Part shown: positions 1 to 6,667 of the stretch, in pieces
Layout: the number at the start of each line of letters is the position of its first letter
Numbering within the stretch: the first letter of the stretch is position 1
Source of the DNA: DATFRX01 sp035630615
GTDB lineage: Bacteria > Actinomycetota > Actinomycetes > Propionibacteriales > Nocardioidaceae
Length of the DNA stretch: 64,000 nucleotides
Direction: 5' to 3'
NCBI GenBank assembly: GCA_035630615.1
Contig: DASQKI010000085.1
Span: 1-64,000, forward strand
Position numbers and translations under genes: made by a program
Notes under the pieces: model-generated
Seen by the model: the letters and a program-made list of their open reading frames with translations, nothing else
What the model was told of the DNA's origin: nothing
The model's database searches: none

Positions 1-155
1 ATCTACCGGCCCACCCTGCATTGACCTGTACGGAAATCGAAGAGGATCTGGCCGGACCCCAGCCAATTGGCCCACGGGTTGATGCTGCCGATCGCACGAG
101 GGCGCTCGCGGCGAAAGACGCGTCTGCTAGCGGAAGTGCGGCGGACGGCCGCGCA

Positions 156-182
156 TGTCACTGGCCGCTGAGCTGTCTCGTC
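156..182 (+). promoter_or_regulatory. putative ECF41-type promoter of the epimerase/sigma operon
   Basis: TGTCACT at 156-162 is followed after 16 nt by CGTC at 179-182. This is one base off the TGTCACA / CGTC elements known for ECF41 sigma factors, which usually control their own operon. It lies about 40 nt before the epimerase start, and the downstream operon encodes an ECF41 factor, so autoregulation is a reasonable inference. The rest of positions 1-155 shows no gene I can support. Confidence 0.6.
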
Positions 183-221
183 TCGGTAGTGAGAGCCAGT
201 TCCGGATTGGAGCGTGAGGTT

Positions 222-1157
222 ATGCGAGTGTTCGTGGCAGGCGGGAGCGGGGCTGTGGGGCGCCGGCTGGTGTCGCAGTTGGTGGCCCGTGGTCACCTGG
301 TGACGGCTACGACGACAAGCGCGGACAAGCTGGGGCTGCTGCAGCAGTTGGGCGCCGATGGGCTTGTGATGGACGGGCTGGATGCAATGTCGGTCGGTGA
401 GGCGGTGGCCGCGGCGAAGCCGGACGCGATCGTGCACGAGATGACCGGCCTCTCCTTCGCGCACGCCGGCAAGCCCAACTTCAGGCACCCTGAACGGTTC
501 GGCGCTGTCACGAACCGGCTTCGCACCGAGGGGACGGACCATCTGCTGGCCGCTGCCGAGGCGACCGGTGTTTCCCATGTTGTCGCGCAGAGCGTTGCCA
601 CCTGGCCCGCAAACCGTGAGGGCGGATTGGTGACCGAGGAGGAGCTGCTGCCGCTTCAGGAGTTGCCGGCGAAGATGCGCGTCGTGGCGAAGCCGCTCCA
701 GCACGTCGAGGACGTGGTCGTGAAGGGTGGCGGCGCGGCACTGCGCTACGGCGCTTTCTACGGTCCCGGCGGCGGCGTCGAGAGCCAGATCGAGCTCGTA
801 CGCAAGCGCAGGCTCCCAATCATCGGGGGCGGTACGGGCTACTTCTCGTGGGTGCATGTCGACGACGCGGCGGGCGCTACCGTGTCGGCGGTGGAGCAGA
901 GGGCGAACGGCGTGTTCAACATCGTCGACGACGAGCCGGCACCGGTCAGCGAGTGGCTTCCTTATCTGGCCCTCTGCGTAGGGGCGAAACGGCCGCTACG
1001 GGTCCCCAAGTGGCTGGTCCGACCGCTGGCCGGCGAGATGGGCGTGGCGATCATGACCGAGGGCCGCCCCTTCTCCAACGCCAAGGCCAAGCGGGAGCTC
1101 GGCTGGAAGCTGCGATACCCCACGTGGCGCGAGGGCTTCAAGGAAGAGTTGGCGTGA
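222..1157 (+). CDS. NAD-dependent epimerase/dehydratase family protein (ECF41 partner)
   Basis: A 311-residue extended short-chain dehydrogenase. It starts with the Rossmann fold (MRVFVAGGSGAVGRRL, dinucleotide glycine motif at residues 7-13) and ends with a typical epimerase C-terminus (RELGWKLRYPTWREGF). The ATG at 222 was chosen because it opens exactly at the Rossmann strand; the frame stays open further upstream without homologous-looking sequence. The substrate is not evident. The stop overlaps the GTG of the sigma gene by 4 nt (GTGA), so the two are translationally coupled. Carboxymuconolactone decarboxylases, oxidoreductases and epimerases are the known genomic partners of ECF41 sigma factors, which fits. 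Confidence 0.85.
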   Translation: MRVFVAGGSGAVGRRLVSQLVARGHLVTATTTSADKLGLLQQLGADGLVMDGLDAMSVGEAVAAAKPDAIVHEMTGLSFAHAGKPNFRHPERFGAVTNRLRTEGTDHLLAAAEATGVSHVVAQSVATWPANREGGLVTEEELLPLQELPAKMRVVAKPLQHVEDVVVKGGGAALRYGAFYGPGGGVESQIELVRKRRLPIIGGGTGYFSWVHVDDAAGATVSAVEQRANGVFNIVDDEPAPVSEWLPYLALCVGAKRPLRVPKWLVRPLAGEMGVAIMTEGRPFSNAKAKRELGWKLRYPTWREGFKEELA

Positions 1158-2080
1158 CCCGGGACGAGGAGTTCGAGCAGCTGCGGCCGCTGCTGTTCGC
1201 GATCGCGTACCGGATCCTCGGCAGCGTTGCCGAAGCAGAGGACGCGGTCCAGGAGACGTGGCTGCGCTACGAGTCCTCCCCGACCCGACCCGCGTCGACC
1301 AAGGCATACCTTTCCGCGGTGGTCACGCGGGTCTCGATCGATGTGCTGCGATCGGCTCGCGTCCGGCGGGAGGAGTACGTCGGGCCGTGGTTCCCCGAGC
1401 CATTGCTCGACGACCCGTACGAGGACCCGGCGCGATCGGCCGAGTTGGCCGACTCCCTGTCGATGGCGGCCCTGTTGCTGCTCGAGCGGCTCAGCCCGCT
1501 CGAACGGGCGGTCTTCGTGCTGCGGGACGTGTTCGGGTTCGGCTTCCCCGAGATCGCATCGGCCGTCGGTAGATCCGAGACGGCCTGCCGCCAGCTCGCG
1601 GTACGGGCGCGCCGCCACATGGACGACGGGCGCCGCCCTCGGTTCGAGGCCGACCGCCGGGAACGCGAGGAGCTGGCGGCACGGTTCTTCGACGCACTCC
1701 GCGATGGCGATGTCGACGGGCTGAGGGAGTTGCTTGCTGCCGACGTCGAGATAGTCGGGGATGGTGGAGGCAAGGCACCGGCGTTCGCCAGGAGCGTGCT
1801 CGGCGCCGACAACGTGGCCCGCGTGCTCGCCTCGAATTTCCCGGCGCTTGCCAAGGTCGACGCGAGCGTCGAGCCACGAGATGTGAACGGCCAGCCGGGC
1901 GCGATCCTTCGCGATCGAGACGGCAAGGTAGTCGGCACGTTGACGCTCGACGTCCTCGGCGGGCGAATTCAGACGATCCGCTCGGTGGTAAACCCCGACA
2001 AGCTCAGACACGTCGGTCCCGTGGCGGACGCCTGGGCAATCGCCCGCCAGGTGAAGCAGGCTCGCCGGCCCACCGACTGA
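1154..2080 (+). CDS. ECF41-family RNA polymerase sigma factor with SnoaL-like C-terminal domain
   Basis: 308 residues. Sigma region 2 (about 5-72, with LFAIAYRILGSVAEAEDAVQ) and region 4 (about 105-155, with LSPLERAVFVLRDVFGFGF) are followed by a SnoaL/NTF2-like extension (about 170-290). All three ECF41 hallmarks are visible: WFPEP at 79-83, DGGGK at 203-207 and NPDKL at 280-284. In this family the C-terminal domain replaces a separate anti-sigma factor and adjusts activity. The GTG start overlaps the stop of the upstream epimerase. The signal it senses is unknown. It probably drives its own operon through the promoter at 156-182. Confidence 0.92.
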   Translation: MTRDEEFEQLRPLLFAIAYRILGSVAEAEDAVQETWLRYESSPTRPASTKAYLSAVVTRVSIDVLRSARVRREEYVGPWFPEPLLDDPYEDPARSAELADSLSMAALLLLERLSPLERAVFVLRDVFGFGFPEIASAVGRSETACRQLAVRARRHMDDGRRPRFEADRREREELAARFFDALRDGDVDGLRELLAADVEIVGDGGGKAPAFARSVLGADNVARVLASNFPALAKVDASVEPRDVNGQPGAILRDRDGKVVGTLTLDVLGGRIQTIRSVVNPDKLRHVGPVADAWAIARQVKQARRPTD

Positions 2081-2199
2081 CTCTGCGCATTCATCGCGGA
2101 TGATGCCGCATTTCACGTCGATGGCGGTATGACGCACGCTCGCGAGACGCGATCGTTGCCGTAGTCGACAGTGTTCGGCTTGCCTGCCAACATGGCGCC

Positions 2200-2346
2200 A
2201 TGTCGGCGCTGAGAACCTTTGGACGTGTGACCGGATGGACCTGCATGGCGATCGGCGGGATCCAGCTCGTCGGCGGGGTGCGCTGGGAGCCAGGCATGGC
2301 TGGTCACGCGACGCCTGGAAGCCACCCCGCGAGCAGGTCGCGCTGA
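2200..2346 (+). pseudogene. possible remnant of a DUF4345-type small membrane protein
   Basis: Lies in the 2081-2453 gap. A 48-codon reading frame starts MSALRTFGRVTGWTCMAIGG and continues IQLVGGVRWEPGM. This resembles the first transmembrane segment of actinobacterial DUF4345 proteins of about 130 residues, but it soon turns into unrelated sequence and stops. I infer an N-terminal remnant; a genuine small ORF is possible. Nothing else in the gap can be supported. Confidence 0.3.
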
Positions 2347-2453
2347 GCGGTGCTCAGTGACTCGAGGTGGTCGGGCACCCGCCGACCCTATAGCGCGGCC
2401 CGCTGGGCGATGCACGCCCTCAGATGGTCCTGCTCTCGAACACCACTCCAGGG

Positions 2454-3434
2454 CTACGAGTGGCCGAGCACCGGGTGCGGCCGGTAGGGCGCCTCCAACC
2501 GCGCCACTTCGTCGGTGTCGAGCGTGAGGTCGACCGCCGCGATCGCGTCCTCGAGGTGGCGGAGCTTGGTCGCACCGACGATCGGCGCGGTCACCGCGGC
2601 CTTGCTGAGCAGCCAGGCCAGCGCGATCTGCGCCGGCGACGTTGCACGTTCACCGGCCACCTCGCGTACGACGTCGACGATGTCGAAGTCGGCGTCGTCG
2701 TAAAACCGGTCGGCCAACGGATCGCTGCCGGCGCGTACGGTGGTGCGTCCGCCGCCACGCTCGCGGTTTCCGGCGAGGAAGCCACGGGCGAGCGGACTCC
2801 AGGGGATGACACCGATGCCTTGGTCGACGCAGAGTGGGATCATCTCGCGCTCTTCCTCGCGGTAGACCAGGTTGTAGTGGTTCTGCATCGACACGAACCG
2901 GCTCGTCCCGGCCGCGGTGGCGATCTGCTGGGCCTTGGCGAACTGCCAGGCATACATGCTCGACGCCCCGATGTAGCGCGCCTTGCCCGCCCGTACGACG
3001 TCGTTGAGCGCCTCCATCGTCTCCTCGATCTGCGTCTCGTAGTCCCACCGATGGATCTGGTAGATGTCGACGTAGTCGGTGCCGAGGCGGCGGAGCGATG
3101 CGTCGATGGCCGACATGATGTGCTTGCGCGACAGGCCGCCGTCGTTGGGGCCGGGACCCATCGGGAAGTAGACCTTGGTTGCCAGCACGTAGTCGTCGCG
3201 ACGCGGAAACAGCTTGGTGAGCAGCCGACCGGTGATCTCCTCGGTCAGGCCGTCGGAGTACATGTCGGCGGTGTCGAAGAACGTCACGCCGGCGTCGACC
3301 GCCTGCCGGACGATCGGCTCAGCGCCGGTCTCGTCGAGATGCCAGGGCCGCTCCTTCTGCGAGCCGTAACTCATCATGCCGAGGCAGATCCGGGACACGC
3401 GCAGTCCGGAGCCGCCGAGTCGTTCGTATTTCAC
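2454..3434 (-). CDS. aldo/keto reductase
   Basis: 326 residues, the normal length for a TIM-barrel NAD(P)H-dependent aldo/keto reductase. The catalytic tetrad is visible: Asp54 and Tyr59 (FFDTADMYSDG), Lys87 (VLATKV) and His128 (YQIHRW). The C-terminal cofactor region (PIVGATKLRHLEDAIAA) is present. The sequence is closest to the YghZ/potassium-channel-beta-like branch that acts on small aldehydes and ketones; the substrate is not predictable. The GTG start overlaps the stop of the upstream EamA transporter by 4 nt, so the two form an operon. Confidence 0.9.
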   Translation of the reverse strand: MKYERLGGSGLRVSRICLGMMSYGSQKERPWHLDETGAEPIVRQAVDAGVTFFDTADMYSDGLTEEITGRLLTKLFPRRDDYVLATKVYFPMGPGPNDGGLSRKHIMSAIDASLRRLGTDYVDIYQIHRWDYETQIEETMEALNDVVRAGKARYIGASSMYAWQFAKAQQIATAAGTSRFVSMQNHYNLVYREEEREMIPLCVDQGIGVIPWSPLARGFLAGNRERGGGRTTVRAGSDPLADRFYDDADFDIVDVVREVAGERATSPAQIALAWLLSKAAVTAPIVGATKLRHLEDAIAAVDLTLDTDEVARLEAPYRPHPVLGHS

Positions 3435-4339
3435 GGGGTGTTCTCCTCTGATGGGATTTCGTGCAGCGCCACTCCGGCGCCGACCAGGACGATGCCGAGC
3501 AGGTCTTGTGGGGTCGGGATCTGGTGCAGGACCACGGCGCCGATCAGGGTCGCGAATATCGGCAGTAGCGCGAGCATCAGGGCGAAGCTCGATCGCGGCA
3601 GCCGGGCCATCGCGAGCTGGTCGGTGACGTACGGGACGACCGACGAGCAGACTCCGACGCCGACACCGGCCGCCAGCAGCAGGGGATCGGTCAGCGTCTG
3701 CTCGGCCGACCCGAGCCCGATCGGTGTCACCACGACCGCGGCGACCGCCATCGCCGCACCGAGCTGATCGATGCCGCTCCAGCTGGCGCCCTCCACAGCT
3801 CCACTGGCCGCGATCCGATGCCCGAGCACGACGTAGAGCACGAACAGGCCGCAGTTGGCGAAGGCGAACGCGAAGCCGGCCGGCTCGGCGACCAACCGCA
3901 CGTCGGCCAGCGCGGCGACACCGACGGCCGCGAGGCACAAGGCGACGGTGTTGCGCCGGCTGCGTACGCCGACGGCCGCGAGAATCAGCACGCCGAGGAA
4001 CTCGATAGTGCCGACCGTGGCCAACGGGAGTCGGTCGACGGCGAGGTAGAAGGTCGTGTTCATCGTCGCCAGAACCGCGCCGAGCCCGGCCAGCAAGCGC
4101 AGCTGGCTGCCGGTGGCGCGCCGGAGCACCCGCCACGGCCGACGCCACAGGGCGAACACGACGGCCGCGCTCGCGATCCGCAGCCAGGTGACTCCGAGAA
4201 CGCTGACCTGGGCGAACAGCAAGACGGCGAACGCCGGGCCGAGGTAGTGGAAGACGGCGCTGACGCCGAAGTAGGCGTACGGCGAGATCCGCGTCTGTCG
4301 AGTCGCAGTCGCGGGCGCCGCTCGTACCGCCGATGTCAT
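3431..4339 (-). CDS. EamA/RhtA-type drug-metabolite transporter
   Basis: 302 residues with about ten hydrophobic segments and two EamA halves; PYVTDQLAMARLPRSSFALM in the second half is typical of RhtA-like amino acid or threonine exporters. It acts in the cytoplasmic membrane. ATG at 4339 is chosen because GCAGGA lies about 8 nt before it; a TTG five codons upstream is an alternative. It is transcribed divergently from the Lrp/AsnC regulator at 4423. Lrp-type regulators often control adjacent amino-acid exporters, so control by the neighbour is a fair inference. Confidence 0.85.
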   Translation of the reverse strand: MTSAVRAAPATATRQTRISPYAYFGVSAVFHYLGPAFAVLLFAQVSVLGVTWLRIASAAVVFALWRRPWRVLRRATGSQLRLLAGLGAVLATMNTTFYLAVDRLPLATVGTIEFLGVLILAAVGVRSRRNTVALCLAAVGVAALADVRLVAEPAGFAFAFANCGLFVLYVVLGHRIAASGAVEGASWSGIDQLGAAMAVAAVVVTPIGLGSAEQTLTDPLLLAAGVGVGVCSSVVPYVTDQLAMARLPRSSFALMLALLPIFATLIGAVVLHQIPTPQDLLGIVLVGAGVALHEIPSEENTP

Positions 4340-4422
4340 GGTTGTATCCTGCAAGCAATAGCGGCCGGGATGAATGGCGATCTAAAGCTTGGAGGCCTGA
4401 CTTGCTTAAAGAATCCAGGCAG

Positions 4423-4908
4423 ATGGAGTCATCCACCTACACCGGTCGAGATCGCCTCCTCGATCCGGTCAACCTGCGCCTGCTGGCGGTGCTGCACGAC
4501 GACCCGCGACTGTCGATGTCGGAGCTCGCACGACGGATCGGCATGTCGGCCCCGGCGGTCACCGAGCGCGTGCAGCGATTGCGGCGGTCCGGCGTGATCA
4601 GGGGCTTTCGGATGGACGTCGACCCGACGGCACTCGGCCTGCCGGTGACCGCGATCGTGCGCATCCGACCCGGGCCGGGCCAACTGCCCAAGGTCGCCGA
4701 GGCGGCTCGTGACACGCCCGAGGTCGTCGAGTGCCACCGAATCACGGGCGAGGACTGCTTCATCCTCAAGATGCACGGCCCGTCGATCGGCGAGCTCGAG
4801 GCGACGCTGGACCGGTTTTTGATGTTCGGTCAGACGACGACCTCGATCGTCGTGTCGACGCCGGTACCGCCACGACCGCTCCCGCTGCCGGCCGACGACG
4901 CGAGCTGA
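4423..4908 (+). CDS. Lrp/AsnC family transcriptional regulator
   Basis: 161 residues: an N-terminal AsnC-type helix-turn-helix (DPVNLRLLAVL ... LSMSELARRIGMSAPAVTER, about 12-50) followed by a RAM/AsnC effector domain (VTAIVRIRPGPGQLPKVAEAA ... VECHRITGEDCFILKMHGPS). It probably senses an amino acid and controls the divergent exporter/reductase operon. Start choice is uncertain: a perfect GGAGG at 4391-4395 sits 6 nt before an in-frame TTG at 4402, which would add seven residues, while the ATG at 4423 has a weak ribosome site but gives a normal N-terminus. Confidence 0.88.
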   Translation: MESSTYTGRDRLLDPVNLRLLAVLHDDPRLSMSELARRIGMSAPAVTERVQRLRRSGVIRGFRMDVDPTALGLPVTAIVRIRPGPGQLPKVAEAARDTPEVVECHRITGEDCFILKMHGPSIGELEATLDRFLMFGQTTTSIVVSTPVPPRPLPLPADDAS

Positions 4909-4915
4909 ACGCCGG

Positions 4916-5476
4916 TCAGCGTCGCAGGTCGTCCGGCGCGAGGTCGAGGCGCTCGGTCATGATCGTCAGCGCCCGCTCGACGGCTGCCCGCACGATGCGC
5001 TCGGGATCGTCGGCGAGGCTGAGAACGGCATCTACCTCCTCCCGCTCGCCGACCCGGGCCAGGCCACGAACGGCGGCGACTCGTACGCGGGGAACCGGAT
5101 CCTCGGTCAGCTCGACCAGTGTCGGTGCCGCCTCGGCCAACTCTCGGTCGGCAACGATGACGGCACAGTGCTCGACGACTCGCCAGGCGTCGTCGTGCAT
5201 CCCATCGACGACGGCGTCGCGCACCGACTCGTCCCAGCAGTAACGCAGGGCCCGAGCGCCCCAGACCCGAGCCCAATAGGGGTTGGGTGGTGTGGTCAGC
5301 CACTCCATCTCGCCACGGAACCCCAACGCCCGCAGGAACGCCTCGTCGCCCGCGGGGTCGGACCCCCGTAGCAGCGCCGCGCTGCGCCGAGCCACCTCGG
5401 GGACGCCATAGCGAGCGCAGGCGTCGCGCACGTAGTCGCGCGGCGTCCGCCGGTCGCCGGTGTCGTCGGCCATCAC
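4916..5476 (-). CDS. HEAT-repeat domain protein
   Basis: 186 residues, soluble and mostly helical, with no signal peptide. The second half contains HEAT/PBS-lyase-type repeats (TLVELTEDPVPRVRVAAVRG; AVLSLADDPERIVRAAVERA). The first half carries an aromatic block (NPYWARVWGARALRYCWDE). Such proteins are protein-interaction scaffolds and no specific role can be assigned. It is convergent with the Lrp-type gene, and its start is 156 bp from the divergent HTH-ATPase gene. Confidence 0.8.
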   Translation of the reverse strand: MMADDTGDRRTPRDYVRDACARYGVPEVARRSAALLRGSDPAGDEAFLRALGFRGEMEWLTTPPNPYWARVWGARALRYCWDESVRDAVVDGMHDDAWRVVEHCAVIVADRELAEAAPTLVELTEDPVPRVRVAAVRGLARVGEREEVDAVLSLADDPERIVRAAVERALTIMTERLDLAPDDLRR

Positions 5477-5525
5477 TAGACGGTGTCACAAGGCGCCGAC
5501 AGCGGCCCACCGGACAAGCGATTCG

Positions 5526-5620
5526 CTGTTGATTTGAAGCGCCAAGACCCCGGAAATCAACAGTCGGGCTGTTGATTTTTCCTTTCCGAGACGCCAGAAT
5601 CAACAATTGACTGTAGATTT
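5526..5620 (+). promoter_or_regulatory. array of three phased operator-like sites
   Basis: The half-site CTGTTGATTT occurs at 5526-5535 and 5569-5578, and as CTGTAGATTT at 5611-5620. The inverse half AAATCAACAG is at 5554-5563, and GAATCAACAA at 5597-5606. Site 2 is a perfect 10-5-10 palindrome and site 3 an imperfect one. The repeats are 43 and 42 nt apart, about four helical turns, so bound proteins would sit on one face of the DNA. The last site ends just before the GGAGG ribosome site (5622-5626) of the gene at 5633. The short AT-rich motifs contrast with the GC-rich surroundings. I infer autoregulation by the N-terminal HTH of that gene. Confidence 0.7.
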
Positions 5621-5632
5621 TGGAGGCAGCGG

Positions 5633-6664
5633 ATGACTGCGCCACAAGGTGGGCCGAGAGTGGGCATCCGTGTTGTCGCGGAGCGGCTGGGGCTCTCGGT
5701 GAGCCGGGTACGACAGCTCGCGAACGAGAGCGTCCTCCCCTCGACAATCACGCACGGCGGGCATCGTCGCTTCGATCTGGCCGAGGTCGACGAGGCCTGG
5801 GCCCGCCATCGCGGTGCCGTCACACCGGTCGCGGCGCGCACGACAGCGCCGCGCTGGCATCGTCGATTCGACCTGGTCGGGTTGGCCGAGGACAAGGTGT
5901 GGGCAGTGATGACGGAGCAGGCCGTCGAACTCGCCGAGCACTCGGGGGCACGACAGATCATGGCGTACGCCGTCACCGAGATGATCAACAACGCGGTGGA
6001 GCACTCCGACGGCCAGACCGCCGATGTGAGCCTCTGGCTCGACGCTGGCACAGTCCGTGTCGGGGTTGCTGACGACGGCGTCGGAGTCTTCGCCCGAGTA
6101 CGAACGGGATTCGATCTGGAAGACGAGTTCGCCGCCGTCGCCGAGCTGACCAAAGGAAAGCGGACCACTGATCCCCAGGCCCACACCGGCGAAGGAATCT
6201 TCTTCACCTCCAAGCTTGTCGACCTCTTCGTCCTCGAGAGCAACGGCATCCGATGGGCCGTGGACAACGAACGCCACGATGACGCAGTCGGCGCGAGCCA
6301 CGTCACGGTCGGGACGACTGTTCGCCTACAGCTCCGCCTGGACACCGACCGGGACCTAGCCCGCGTGTTCCGAGAGTTCTCGGTCGACCACGAGTTCGTA
6401 CGCACGCGCCCGACGATCCGCCTGTTCGAGTTGGGGACCGAATTCGTCAGTCGGAGTGAGGCGAAGCGTCTGCTCGTCGGGCTCGAGAAGTTCCGCCAAG
6501 TCGAGCTGGACTTCCGTGGTGTCGACGCGGTCGGACAGGGATTCGTGGACGAAGTGTTTCGGGTCTGGGCACGCGCCAACCCCGATACCGAACTGATCCC
6601 CACCGGCATGAACGACGCGGTGCGCTTTATGATCGAGCGCGGCCTGCCCAACTCCGATCGGTAG
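5633..6664 (+). CDS. HTH - GHKL ATPase - DUF4325 (STAS-like) three-domain protein
   Basis: 343 residues. Domain order: an excisionase/MerR-like winged helix (about 10-57, VRQLANESVLPSTITHGGHR); a GHKL/HATPase_c fold (about 90-235) with N-box EMINNAVEHSD at 116-126, G1 DDGVGVF at 147-153 and G2 HTGEGIFF at 184-191; and a DUF4325 domain (about 262-337, FVSRSEAKRLL, LDFRGVDAVGQGFVDEVFR). There is no histidine phosphoacceptor domain or membrane segment, so it is not a classical sensor kinase. It resembles an anti-sigma kinase and an anti-anti-sigma-like STAS module fused to a DNA-binding domain. ATG 5633 follows GGAGG by 6 nt. The function of this family is not established. Confidence 0.85.
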   Translation: MTAPQGGPRVGIRVVAERLGLSVSRVRQLANESVLPSTITHGGHRRFDLAEVDEAWARHRGAVTPVAARTTAPRWHRRFDLVGLAEDKVWAVMTEQAVELAEHSGARQIMAYAVTEMINNAVEHSDGQTADVSLWLDAGTVRVGVADDGVGVFARVRTGFDLEDEFAAVAELTKGKRTTDPQAHTGEGIFFTSKLVDLFVLESNGIRWAVDNERHDDAVGASHVTVGTTVRLQLRLDTDRDLARVFREFSVDHEFVRTRPTIRLFELGTEFVSRSEAKRLLVGLEKFRQVELDFRGVDAVGQGFVDEVFRVWARANPDTELIPTGMNDAVRFMIERGLPNSDR

Positions 6665-6667
6665 CCG

